The notes beneath the pieces are model-generated. The model did no database searches. It saw only the letters and a list, made by a program, of their open reading frames with translations, and had not been told where the DNA came from. From Nitrospirota bacterium (lineage in GTDB: Bacteria; Nitrospirota; Thermodesulfovibrionia; Thermodesulfovibrionales; UBA9159): 34,396 nt of DNA. Shown piece by piece: positions 14,863 to 23,436 of the stretch. A program made the position numbers and the translations under genes. Each line of letters starts with the position of its first letter. The stretch's first letter is position 1. The stretch covers positions 1 through 34,396 of the forward strand of contig JAJYIF010000034.1 of the NCBI GenBank assembly GCA_021790195.1. The letters run 5' to 3'.

Positions 14863-16124
14863 TCCACAGTCGGGCTTGTGATCTTTTCATTCTGCCAGAA
14901 CTGCGGCAATGATCCCGACGCAAACACAAAATGACAACGCCAATTTGAAGACAAATCCTTCAACCAGCGCCATGCTTGTGGCCACAGCCATGTGGGTATT
15001 GCCGCATGTGCTTCATCTAAGAATATCGCCGAACCGGGTAATTCATGCAGCTTACGCAATTGAGCCGGATGGTTCGCGCCTAATGTTTCAAAAAATTGAA
15101 CTGCCGTCGTCACGATAATAGGCGCTGTCCACAAAGAGGCGTGCTGTCGCATGTCATAGTTTGAAAAATCAGCTTGATGGTGATGCTCAGCAACAACCTC
15201 TTCGGGATTCTCATCCGGAAGAATCAGTGCCTTGCGATAGACATCTACTGATTGCTTGATGATATTCGTGTAAGGCAACACCACAAAGATATGTCTCAGC
15301 TCTTTATTAATCGTTGCTTGTAGAAGATGAGCCACTACTGCTGTAGTCTTGCCGGTGCCCACTGGACTGTCACATGCAAACAAGCTCGGATTGGTATCCG
15401 CATCACGGCAGTCTTCGTAAGTGTATTTCCTTTGTGTCTTACGGTCTTTAGAGGCATCGGATTTGTCTTGCAAGCCTTGGACATATTCACTTAATTTATC
15501 GAGGCGCTCTTTCCATCGCCGCTTGACCGCTTTCTTCCCTGATTCACCACCATAATGTACGGCAGTGTCGCCATAATCAGCATCCACAAGACACGAAAAG
15601 GTCAGCCTCCTTGTTAGACCACTCCATCCGGATTTAACAATCTTGTCTGACGAACCCTCAACACTTCCGCACCATTTTGCATGCTCCGAAAAGTAATCAA
15701 AGAGCTTTTGATCGACCTCTCCGCAAATTTTGTCGTCCCGCAAAAAAGAAGCTCCTCGCCCCGATTCATAAGGCACAGAGCACAAGCCTATGTGATGACC
15801 GTATACAAAGACAGCAGCCTCATGTTCTTTGCCTTTGGATAAATAGGCCGCGCCTGCATCGACATGATTCAATGGCAAGTGCTTCTTACCGCCTGTTTTT
15901 AGAACTGTCTGGTTCGCCTCATCGAGCTTGCCTAAGTCATGAAATAAACCTGCCCGTTTTGTTACGTCATGCAAAACTTGGGCATCTCCTGAGAAATACT
16001 GAGTCATGACTGAGACATTTTCGCCGGCTCGCTCCACAACTCCCGCTATATGCTTCACATATGTCTGCGGAGGAATGCCATGCTCCGGCTTTGCGCTATG
16101 CGCCAACGGCTCTTCACTGTTCAT
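14858..16124 (-). pseudogene. cas3: cas3, 5' part (HD nuclease and first helicase lobe)
   Basis: The first 422 codons of Cas3, the nuclease-helicase that degrades DNA unwound by Cascade. It carries the HD nuclease motif GLFHDLGK (His62, Asp63) with downstream NHVDAGA and YGHHIGL, Walker A SPVGTGKT (253-260), the DEAH box FLDEAHA (370-373) and motif III FASGSLP. After V422 the frame runs into the transposon and ends at 14781 with 25 foreign residues. The product would lack the second RecA lobe and so all translocation activity, although the HD domain could in principle fold. The start overlaps the end of cas7 by 11 nt, showing coupling. Confidence 0.93.
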
Positions 16125-16986
16125 TCATTAAATCTCTAAAGTCATTCAGCTTATCTCTCAATTCACTTGGTAATTCTTTTGGTACATCATAGTCATCATG
16201 CCATGAATTTGAGGGCTTTCCTGAATCCTGATCTTTCTTTCTTGTAGGTGTTAATGCGTCAATTAATGCGAAATCCGAGCACGATCCTAAAGCAGACTTA
16301 TGCTCCATATACCAAGCGTGGCGTACTTCAACGCATGAGCGAACATAAGATGCAGTATGCGGATAAGCAAAGGGAATAATCTTCAATAGGACTTTTAAAT
16401 CATCTTGAGTGCATTGGGTCTTGCTTGCAGCAGTTGGGTTAACAAAGAACGGCATACAATAGACTCCGTGTTGAACGACGCGGAAAGCCAACGGCGCCAT
16501 TCCCACCTTCTTGTCGCCCTCTACAGGCGGATTTGTGGTTGTCATACGCCTCACTTCAACGGGGGACACTGACACCCCAAGCCCGAACTGGACTACGCCT
16601 GTTTTAACCGGTATATTTCTCCCCTTTTCGAGTTCTGTATTGCCAAAGATACGCCCGTCCCAAAACTTTTCGGTAAATTGATCTTCGTTTAAATTGCGGA
16701 TATCGGCAAGCTTTACTTCACGGCTTTCTGAAATCATAAACTTATTCGGATCAAGAGTCGGCGAAAACTGTTTTGAGATAGATTCCCAAACCGTCCCTGA
16801 TTTTCTTTCCACAAGATCACGCACTTTCCGTTTAAACGAAACCGGTGATATCTCACCGCGACCATCCTGTCTTTGACGTGGGTCGCTTTCTCTATCGGGA
16901 TCGCCATTTGGATTAGAATTACGTACTTCGACAATTAATAACCCCGTAGCCCTTTTGTCAATCAAATTTTCTTTCTTTTCCAACAT
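16114..16986 (-). CDS. cas7: Cas7 (Csd2) backbone subunit of the type I-C Cascade
   Basis: A 290-residue RAMP protein of the Csd2/Cas7 family, which multimerises along the crRNA spacer. The N-terminal strand LIVEVRNSNPNGDPDRE and the following segment (DPRQRQDGRG, then SFKRKVRDLV) are diagnostic; the middle carries IFGNTE and TGVVQFGLGVSVSPVE. Length is normal for I-C. GGAGGTTTTTT sits before the ATG, 21 bp after cas8c. No frame defects. It overlaps the downstream cas3 by 11 nt. Confidence 0.93.
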   Translation of the reverse strand: MLEKKENLIDKRATGLLIVEVRNSNPNGDPDRESDPRQRQDGRGEISPVSFKRKVRDLVERKSGTVWESISKQFSPTLDPNKFMISESREVKLADIRNLNEDQFTEKFWDGRIFGNTELEKGRNIPVKTGVVQFGLGVSVSPVEVRRMTTTNPPVEGDKKVGMAPLAFRVVQHGVYCMPFFVNPTAASKTQCTQDDLKVLLKIIPFAYPHTASYVRSCVEVRHAWYMEHKSALGSCSDFALIDALTPTRKKDQDSGKPSNSWHDDYDVPKELPSELRDKLNDFRDLMNEQ

Positions 16987-17007
16987 AAAAAACCTCCTTC
17001 AATTTTG

Positions 17008-19050
17008 TTATTCTTCATTTTTTATGTGAGCCAAGTAACCCAGCAGGATTTGAGCTTTAATTGCATCATCAGCTTGTGCTGGAATGGTGACATTTTCCAT
17101 GGCTGCTGAAACCTGTCCCATTTGTCCTAAAACCCATTTCGCTAATCTGACTTGCTTTGTAACGCTCTCATCATCTCCATCATCTTGAACGCTGGTAGCC
17201 CATGCATGATAAATAGGCAATCTCTCACTCAGCAGAGATAGTCCTTTTGTGGGATTATCCAGTGCTGTACGCATAATGGCATTGCCGATCAATTGTGTTG
17301 GCACATCTTTTTTTCGAACTTTCCAGCAATACGCATAATGCAATTTATCAGCAAGTGCAAGCATCCTGCCGACATTAAATGCCGCATTTTTCATATAGTC
17401 CTCCTTTTTTATGCCGAGTTTATATAACGCTATCGCTAAAATTGATATGCCGTTAAGTATTGTTTTACGGGCATCTGGCGAATATTCCTTTGTGGCATCC
17501 GCATGATCGGCGCTTCCATATCCTACAAACAGCTCTCCAAGACGCTGTAAGGCAAGACTCAGGAAATTATTTGCCGTCTGTTCTGCTATAAAGGCATCGC
17601 CAAGATATAAATCGTATACGTGGCGCAAATAAAGTCCTGAAACCTCTATTTTATCAAGCCCTTGTCTGATCCATTGGTTTTGGTAGCATTTCATAACATC
17701 AACAGGAGAAGGGGCTGAAGGTTCGGACTTAATTGCCTTTTCACCTTTTTTCCCCGGAAGCCACAGGGCAAATATAGGCAGATTCTTAGCCGCTTCTCTC
17801 CATTCTTCTACGCTGTTAATAATATTTTTGATACTATAAGCGTTGCTGAGCACTACTTGAGCACGCCCTTCGTCAACCTTACTGATAACTATCACATTAA
17901 CTTGAGAATTGTCATTTAATCCTGGTATCCCCCGCAAAGCGTCACAAGCAATTCTTGCTTTGCTTTCGTAAGCAGCTTCCGCTGTGATATTTTCCCCAAC
18001 ATCCGGTGCTGCAAAAATACTTGCAAGCGCAATTTCATTTTCAGGTTTTTCCTCTAAATAAGAAATAAGTAAATCCTGTTTACGCTTCTTACCTTTTACA
18101 ACAGGAACTCCTTGCCATGTCTTCCCTTTTCGCCCATCAGCAACGCACCACTGAAGGGCACCATCCATAGCCTCAACCTCGCTCGAACTCACTGGAAATA
18201 TTGAAGAAGATATCTTCTTATATCGGTAATGACATGGTGCGTCATCATTCATCGAAAACAAATATGACTGCCCAGCCGGCCCAAGTTTTCGTTTCGGGAA
18301 TGGGTCAACTTTTAATCCAGAGCTTCCATATGCAGAAATTGCTTTGCCTTGATTATCCCCGCTTGTTCTTGGCAAATATTTACTTACTAATATGCCCATT
18401 TCGGGACTTGCAACCTTGCATTGGTATTTAGCCCGATCGCTAACGTCGAAGAATAACGGTGCATCGCATACTATTTCCTGAGACCGTTCTTTTAAATCGC
18501 CGATAAGAATTGTTTTTGCCAAATCGACCGTCTGTTCCTGTATATTCTGCAAAATTAATTCCGCCAACTTCATAAGAAACTCACTTGAAGAAGCTGGGTT
18601 ATGTGGCATTCTGATAGTAAGATCAATAAGAGCTTGCATTTTGTTATCTTTCCCATTAATTTCAGCAATTCGGTCTCGTGTCCATGAGGCAAGACTAATA
18701 TCCTGCTCATTAAATTCATATTGACGTTCTTCTATCAACGATTTTCTTTTTTCCTCATATTTCTTCTTGCCTTTAAAGATGCCGAATGCTGGGCTATTAG
18801 CTGTCACCTTCCATATCGGTTTCTTTAATTTTACAAATGGAAAGCTATTGTGATTTCCCTTACACAACTTCCATAATTTTTTTATTTGATCCGCAGTTAC
18901 GTATTCTATGGTCTCTGGCAATCCAGCGTTGTTCACACATACAACAAAGCCTTCTTTTTTGCCGGGCGATTCTACGTATTGATGTGGCTTGCCAACCTGA
19001 ATTCCGCATTTCTGCAGGTTACGAGATAGTTGATAGAGTTCATTTAGCAT
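17008..19050 (-). CDS. cas8c: Cas8c (Csd1-like) large subunit of the type I-C Cascade
   Basis: A 680-residue protein in the position of the Csd1/Cas8c large subunit, which recognises the PAM and recruits Cas3. Supporting features are the order cas5-cas8-cas7, a size somewhat above the 560-620 usual for Csd1, and segments such as KPIWKVTANSPAFGIFKGKK, LGQSYLFSMNDDAPCHYRYK-like text near the middle and GNHNSFPFVKL. The C-terminal part is helical, as expected for the small-subunit-like region, which in I-C can also be produced from an internal start. The start ATG overlaps the end of cas5 by 11 nt. The frame is intact. The call rests partly on context. Confidence 0.85.
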   Translation of the reverse strand: MLNELYQLSRNLQKCGIQVGKPHQYVESPGKKEGFVVCVNNAGLPETIEYVTADQIKKLWKLCKGNHNSFPFVKLKKPIWKVTANSPAFGIFKGKKKYEEKRKSLIEERQYEFNEQDISLASWTRDRIAEINGKDNKMQALIDLTIRMPHNPASSSEFLMKLAELILQNIQEQTVDLAKTILIGDLKERSQEIVCDAPLFFDVSDRAKYQCKVASPEMGILVSKYLPRTSGDNQGKAISAYGSSGLKVDPFPKRKLGPAGQSYLFSMNDDAPCHYRYKKISSSIFPVSSSEVEAMDGALQWCVADGRKGKTWQGVPVVKGKKRKQDLLISYLEEKPENEIALASIFAAPDVGENITAEAAYESKARIACDALRGIPGLNDNSQVNVIVISKVDEGRAQVVLSNAYSIKNIINSVEEWREAAKNLPIFALWLPGKKGEKAIKSEPSAPSPVDVMKCYQNQWIRQGLDKIEVSGLYLRHVYDLYLGDAFIAEQTANNFLSLALQRLGELFVGYGSADHADATKEYSPDARKTILNGISILAIALYKLGIKKEDYMKNAAFNVGRMLALADKLHYAYCWKVRKKDVPTQLIGNAIMRTALDNPTKGLSLLSERLPIYHAWATSVQDDGDDESVTKQVRLAKWVLGQMGQVSAAMENVTIPAQADDAIKAQILLGYLAHIKNEE

Positions 19051-19651
19051 AGATCAACTCTCCTTCCCTGATCTCTGCGTCAACGGTAAAACTTGGCGCA
19101 ACTTGACCATCGGATATCTTATCGAAAACACTATGCAGCATAGAGGGAATAAGAATATTGATGCCCTCTTGCTTTTTTGTACCTTCCCGAAACATTCCTG
19201 CGTAAGACGGCACAAACTCTTTCCAACCGAGACAAGGCGTGTAATAAAATCTTCCTTTTTTTAAACGTCTATTAAAAACATCCTGTAATGCATGCAAGTG
19301 GTTATTACCTTCCGGTGCTTGCATAATCTCCTCGACGACCCCATGAATTCTATAACACACATCTATCAATATCGTGGCTGGAATCTGATAAGAACTACCT
19401 GTGGCCATTTGATTACCTTTCCGCAACGGCCCGCCATAGTTGGTCGTATATTTGTGATATTTGATGGGCGCACATATTTCGACCATAGTGGGGCGTATAC
19501 ATGCACTTGTCCACCGTGCGATTGCCTCAAACATGCCTTTGGCAGCAGAAAAAGTTGGCGCAGGGTATGACACCTGCGCAGCTCCTGAATCCGGCCGCGT
19601 AAACATTGCCGCAGGGCCAGCGATTTCAAATTTGACTTCGTAAGGTTCCAT
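19040..19651 (-). CDS. cas5c: Cas5 (Cas5c/Cas5d), crRNA-processing subunit
   Basis: A 203-residue RAMP protein of the I-C Cas5 type, which cuts pre-crRNA (replacing Cas6) and caps the 5' handle. It begins YEVKFEIAGPAAMFTRPDSG, followed by SYPAPTFSAAKGMFEAIAR, the classic Cas5d N-terminal region, and has CLGWKEFVPSY in the C-terminal half. GGGAGGA lies 6 nt before the ATG. It is slightly shorter than most family members. It is the first intact cas gene of the operon; a broken cas3-like HD frame precedes it. Confidence 0.92.
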   Translation of the reverse strand: MEPYEVKFEIAGPAAMFTRPDSGAAQVSYPAPTFSAAKGMFEAIARWTSACIRPTMVEICAPIKYHKYTTNYGGPLRKGNQMATGSSYQIPATILIDVCYRIHGVVEEIMQAPEGNNHLHALQDVFNRRLKKGRFYYTPCLGWKEFVPSYAGMFREGTKKQEGINILIPSMLHSVFDKISDGQVAPSFTVDAEIREGELIYAK

Positions 19652-19671
19652 CTATGATCCTCCCTTTTTAA

Positions 19672-19935
19672 TCAGATGTTATTTCCAAGCGAATACTTCC
19701 CCAAATCATGCCACAACCCCGCCAGATACCCAAATTCCCTACATCCGAATTCACCGCCAAAGTTCTTCGCCGTGTAATCCCCATTTGCCAATATTTTTTT
19801 CAGTGGCTTTGAGAGTTTTTTTCAGGCATCGTGCAGGTGTTCATTTGCACTGCGTAAAGGACAATCTGAGGCTGATTGTGTCTTGGTTAGGCAGCGGAAA
19901 ATCGCCGTTCTGTTCATTGAATAATCCCCGTTCAT
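19672..19935 (-). pseudogene. Relic of a second cas3: HD-domain start with premature stops
   Basis: Upstream of cas5 the minus strand has GGAGGGGACA and an ATG (19935) opening a frame of 37 codons (ending SANEHLHDA), a TGA at 19822-19824, then 49 more codons in the same frame up to a stop at 19672. The second part reads FGGEFGCREFGYLAGLWHDL and then GKYS, the HD signature of I-C Cas3, and the first part ends in the usual EHL helix. Everything after the HD motif is lost. cas3 normally comes first in I-C operons, so this is probably the decayed original or a duplicate of it. Confidence 0.72.
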
Positions 19936-19983
19936 TGTCCCCTCCTGCTCACGACGAGAATCCTTCTGAGGAACTTGCGTTTA

Positions 19984-20013
19984 AGACTACACCCGCTGAA
20001 TGCTCGCTGTCAA
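19984..20013 (-). promoter_or_regulatory. Candidate promoter of the cas operon
   Basis: On the minus strand TTGACA (20013-20008) and TAGTCT (19989-19984) are separated by 18 bp, about 50 bp before the ATG of the cas3 relic. Position and direction suit transcription of relic-cas5-cas8c-cas7-cas3. The -10 is only a moderate match. Confidence 0.45.
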
Positions 20014-20044
20014 TCGGCAGATGTAAAGAAAGACGCGGATTTTC

Positions 20045-20851
20045 CTATTCTGCTTTCTTATGTTCGCCCGGCCCGAAGGTCCATTGAAAGGCGAGATATG
20101 CAAAAAAGGCGCTAGGTCCTTTAAGGTCGCGGCCTGCAGAAAAGAGGATGTGTTGTTCTTCGGACAGGTTGAGAAACCCTCCGATGTTGAACCCTGTTTC
20201 ATCGCTCTCCACCCTTGTTTTCGGAGAGGTATTGAAGATCTCTGCTCCGAGGGTGAGGCTCCTGGAGATATCGCGCTGCAAAAGCCAGCCCGTAAACCAG
20301 TAGTTCCTGTTCCCCTCGCCCGGATGATACCAATATCCGCCGCCGCCATAGGTTGTCCATGGACCCCAGCTCTTCTGCACCCAAACAGGGAAGAACATCT
20401 TTATTCGTCCTTCACCAAGCCCGCGGGAACTGTTTCCGGTGGGAAGCACGACAATAGGGAATGTCCCTACCTGGGGGGTCGGGCACGCGTCATCTTCATG
20501 AATAAAGCGATACTTAACACCGAGTTCCATGTCTCCAAGCCCGTATTGTCGCGGGCCCTCATGAGGCGATAAATATGCCATCGGGACGATCGCGTGGACC
20601 TGCACATCCGGAATCAAGCCGTAGTTCACTTCCATATGCGGAAGAGTGGCGGAAGTCCCTTCGTGCCTGTCATGCTCCCATTGCGAGGCCGCATAGACTT
20701 CCCAATGCAAATGCTCGACAGTCTCCGGGTCGTCCGTAAAGAAAGGCGGTCCCGCCCATGCAGAAGAATAAGACACCAGGACCATCAGAGAGAAAGAGAT
20801 TACAGTGATGCAGATGCGCTGACAAGAGCGGTTGCTTTGCGTGGATTTCAT
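20045..20851 (-). CDS. Outer-membrane-type transporter/porin-like protein
   Basis: A protein of about 268 residues starting MKSTQSNRSCQRICITVISF, with a signal peptide ending SSAWA-GPP. The mature part begins PFFTDDPETVEHLHWEVYAA, has alternating β-strand segments (GDMELGVKYRFIHED, TYGGGGYWYHPGEG, GFNIGGFLNL) and ends in a strand close to the C-terminus (FAYLAFQWTFGPG). This is the pattern of β-barrel proteins annotated as transporter or MetA-type. The frame extends further upstream, but that part overlaps an OmpA-like remnant in another frame. The substrate is unknown. It is a single gene downstream of the OmpA remnant, which it overlaps by 4 nt. Confidence 0.78.
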   Translation of the reverse strand: MKSTQSNRSCQRICITVISFSLMVLVSYSSAWAGPPFFTDDPETVEHLHWEVYAASQWEHDRHEGTSATLPHMEVNYGLIPDVQVHAIVPMAYLSPHEGPRQYGLGDMELGVKYRFIHEDDACPTPQVGTFPIVVLPTGNSSRGLGEGRIKMFFPVWVQKSWGPWTTYGGGGYWYHPGEGNRNYWFTGWLLQRDISRSLTLGAEIFNTSPKTRVESDETGFNIGGFLNLSEEQHILFSAGRDLKGPSAFFAYLAFQWTFGPGEHKKAE

Positions 20852-21147
20852 TGGGCCACCAGCTCCACCCTGAGGTTCCTGGCCTGTCCGGATTCCGGCT
20901 TGATCTCGGCCTTTCCGGTGTCGAAGTAGATACCGTAGACAGCGGCCTTTCCACTCTCCTTTATGCTGCTGGCAAAACTTTCGGCCGACGCGGCCACGTC
21001 CTGCTTCATCAACTGCTTTTCGATGATGGTAACATTGCACATACCGTATGTCGCTATATAATAATGATTGCCGTCAAAATAGACAAGTCGGAGGACTGCG
21101 GCTGAAAGAGGGCGGGTTTCATTCTTTACATTAAGGATCTCATTCTG
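20848..21147 (-). pseudogene. OmpA-like (DUF4892-type) protein remnant with internal deletion
   Basis: The minus strand reads VYFDGNHYYIATYGMCNVTI and later AAVYGIYFDTGKAEIKPESG, then jumps to QARNLRVELVAQ. In full-length members about 70 residues of the OmpA peptidoglycan-binding domain lie between KPES and the NRRVELV end; here they are missing in frame. The N-terminus is also lost, as the frame is closed by a TAG at about 21148 with no ribosome site. The stop overlaps the start of the barrel protein gene, so the pair was probably once an operon. Confidence 0.7.
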
Positions 21148-21163
21148 TAGAATGGACTATAAT
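21141..21163 (+). promoter_or_regulatory. Candidate promoter with palindrome before the RNase G/E genes
   Basis: TATAAT at 21158-21163 is preceded by a perfect palindrome CATTCT-GT-AGAATG (21141-21154). No good -35 is seen at 17 bp. It lies about 55 bp upstream of the gene at 21217. Confidence 0.35.
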
Positions 21164-21216
21164 TGTAAGAGTGACACAATTCGTCGCCGCGGAAGGGCCT
21201 GAGCGGATTTGAGCGG

Positions 21217-21519
21217 ATGGAAGGGATAGACGAATTAATCAAACGGTACGGCCTTGAGGAAGACCTCGAGCATGTCATCATACCGGTGACTGCAGAGGAC
21301 GGACATACGAGACGCTTCTTCTTGCTCAAGAGGAAGTTTATGCGGGTGGTTTATCCAAGCGGGCACTTCATCGATTTTCCTCTTGAGGAAGTGATAGAAG
21401 CGACGGTGAGATACCCGGAGTTGTTGTTGAGCGAGGCCCTTTATCTGATGCACAAAGAGTGGGACGAGCATTCGCATAAGAGCGATATTCCCGAGGTGGG
21501 AAGGGAAGTGACCGACTGA
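21217..21519 (+). CDS. Small conserved-looking protein upstream of RNase G/E
   Basis: A 100-residue acidic protein (MEGIDELIKRYGLEEDLEHV start) with a probable β core (FMRVVYPSGHFIDFPLEEVI) and a charged, histidine-containing tail (EWDEHSHKSD). I do not recognise the family. No signal peptide or membrane segment. It lies 18 bp before rng on the same strand, so the two are probably co-transcribed. GAGCGG before the ATG is a weak ribosome site, but no alternative start fits better. Confidence 0.7.
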   Translation: MEGIDELIKRYGLEEDLEHVIIPVTAEDGHTRRFFLLKRKFMRVVYPSGHFIDFPLEEVIEATVRYPELLLSEALYLMHKEWDEHSHKSDIPEVGREVTD

Positions 21520-21537
21520 ATTGATGAAAGGAAACGG

Positions 21538-23325
21538 ATGAAAAAGAGGATACTGATTAATGGTTTGTACCGTGAAGAGAAGAGAGTGGCGATTGTCGAA
21601 GGGGATGCGCTTGTGGATTTCTACGTGGAAGTGTCAACGAAGGAATATCTGAAGGGCAACATCTACAAGGGAGTTGTCTCACGTATTGAGCCCGGCATTC
21701 AGGCCGCGTTTGTGAATTTCGGGCCCAAGAAGGACGGTTTTCTGTCGTTGAGGGAGATAAATCCCGAATATCTGAAGGGCAGGAAAGAGGGAAGAAGGAC
21801 AAGGATCCAGGATAGTCTTTCGAAGGGCCAGGAGCTGATCGTCCAGGTCGAAAAGGACGAGAGGGACACGAAGGGGGCGAGCCTGACAACGTATTTGTCG
21901 ATTCCCGGCAGGTATATCGTCTTGATGCCCGGGCGGGAGAAGGTCGGCATTTCGAGAAAGATCGAGGCGAGGGAGGACAGGGAGCGGCTGAAGGAGCTTT
22001 TCGAATCTCTCAAGCTGCCTGAACACATGGGTTTTATCGTTAGGACGGCGGGTATCGACAGGACGGCGGAAGAATTGTCCAACGACCTGAAATACCTTAC
22101 AAAACTGTGGGCCAAGATACAGTCGGAATCGAAGAAGGCAAGCGGCCCTTCTCTCATTTACAAAGAGCAGGATATCGCTGTCAGAACCGTGCGCGATTAC
22201 CTCACCTCGGACGTGGCCGAGGTGCTTGTGGATGATGAGGAAGACATGAAGAAGATGAAGGAGTTCCTGAGGAAGACGCTCCCCTGGCGCAGGACCAATA
22301 TCAAGCTATATAAAGAGAAGAAACCGATCTTTTCGAGATTCAATATAGAAGAGCAGGTCGCCCGGATATACGAGAGGTACGTGTACCTTCCTTCAAGGGG
22401 GTATCTTGTGATCGATACAACGGAAGCCCTGACCGCCGTGGATGTGAATTCGGGCAGGTCGAGAAAGGAAGGCGACGTCGAGGCCACGGCCCTGAGGACG
22501 AATCTTGAGGCAGCGGACGAGATAGCGAGGCAGCTGAGACTCAGGGACCTCGGAGGGCTGATTGCGATAGACTTCATCGACATGGAATCTTCCAAGAACA
22601 GGAGGGAGGTCGAGGCGAGGCTCGAGAGCGCACTCAGCTCCGACAAGGCCCACTGGGACATCAGCGGGATATCCAAATTCGGGATCCTTGAAATGACGAG
22701 GGAGAGAATGAGGCCCCCGTATTTCGAGTCCATAAACAGGAAATGCGATGCGTGCGGCGGTGCGGGCGTCGTCAGGACGGACGAGATGACCGCTATCTCG
22801 GCGCTCAGGGAAATGCATGCGAAGGCCGCGGGCGGCGGTATCAGGGGCCTTCAGTGCACGCTTCCGGTGGGCAGCGTGAATTATCTTATAAACACGAGGA
22901 GGGGCGATATCTCCCAGATCGAAAAGGAGTTCAAGGTTGCCGTCAGGATCGTGGCCGATGCGCACCGCCTGTCCGGTCAGTACGAGATGACGGTTGAAAA
23001 GCTTGCTGAAGAAAAAGGAGAGGAAGGAAAGAAGGTCGAGCATCGTGCGGAAAAGGGAGGGTATGAGCCTGAAAAGTCTGCGGAGACGGCCAAGCCGGAA
23101 GGTTTGGAGTTGCCGGCAGAGCCGGGGGAAGCTGGCGAGCAGGGCGCCGAACAAAAGGCCGGACCCAAAAGACATAGAAAGCGCCGCTCCCGCTCTCGCG
23201 GCAGGAGGCGAGCCGGCCACGGACGCGTAACAGGGGAGGGGGAAGTAGCGCCCCGGGCTCAGGAGAGAATTGAAGAGGCGGCCGCTGAGTCCCCGGCTTC
23301 TGAAACGCCCGCCGATGAAACCTGA
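21538..23325 (+). CDS. rng: Ribonuclease G/E family endoribonuclease
   Basis: A single-strand-specific endoribonuclease of rRNA maturation and mRNA decay. The 595-residue protein starts MKKRILINGLYREEKRVAIV with an S1 domain insert (KGVVSRIEPGIQAAFVNFG). The DNase I-like catalytic part has VDVNSGR (Asp about 302) and LIAIDFIDM (Asp about 345), the Mg2+ ligands known from RNase E. The zinc-link cysteines are in KCDACGGAG (about 403 and 406). The last 100 residues are a charged, low-complexity tail ending with an Arg-rich stretch (RHRKRRSRSRGRRR), longer than in E. coli RNase G, that may bind RNA or partners. GAAAGGAAACGG precedes the ATG. Confidence 0.93.
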   Translation: MKKRILINGLYREEKRVAIVEGDALVDFYVEVSTKEYLKGNIYKGVVSRIEPGIQAAFVNFGPKKDGFLSLREINPEYLKGRKEGRRTRIQDSLSKGQELIVQVEKDERDTKGASLTTYLSIPGRYIVLMPGREKVGISRKIEAREDRERLKELFESLKLPEHMGFIVRTAGIDRTAEELSNDLKYLTKLWAKIQSESKKASGPSLIYKEQDIAVRTVRDYLTSDVAEVLVDDEEDMKKMKEFLRKTLPWRRTNIKLYKEKKPIFSRFNIEEQVARIYERYVYLPSRGYLVIDTTEALTAVDVNSGRSRKEGDVEATALRTNLEAADEIARQLRLRDLGGLIAIDFIDMESSKNRREVEARLESALSSDKAHWDISGISKFGILEMTRERMRPPYFESINRKCDACGGAGVVRTDEMTAISALREMHAKAAGGGIRGLQCTLPVGSVNYLINTRRGDISQIEKEFKVAVRIVADAHRLSGQYEMTVEKLAEEKGEEGKKVEHRAEKGGYEPEKSAETAKPEGLELPAEPGEAGEQGAEQKAGPKRHRKRRSRSRGRRRAGHGRVTGEGEVAPRAQERIEEAAAESPASETPADET

Positions 23326-23436
23326 GTCCGTAGCGACCTTTCCTGGTTGACAGCATAAAAGCCGTATGTATAAAGGCGCAGATTCTGGCTGAGCACAGCC
23401 AACGGAGCAAATCGCCTGAGCGGGAGCCGGGCGCAG

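Noticed and set aside
19822-19824. TGA recoding (e.g. selenocysteine) in the cas3 relic
   Set aside because: The frame ends again shortly after the HD motif and there is no sign of an insertion element; decay is simpler.
22393-23220. Reverse open frame of 275 codons
   Set aside because: Antisense shadow of the GC-rich RNase G/E gene; no recognisable protein features.
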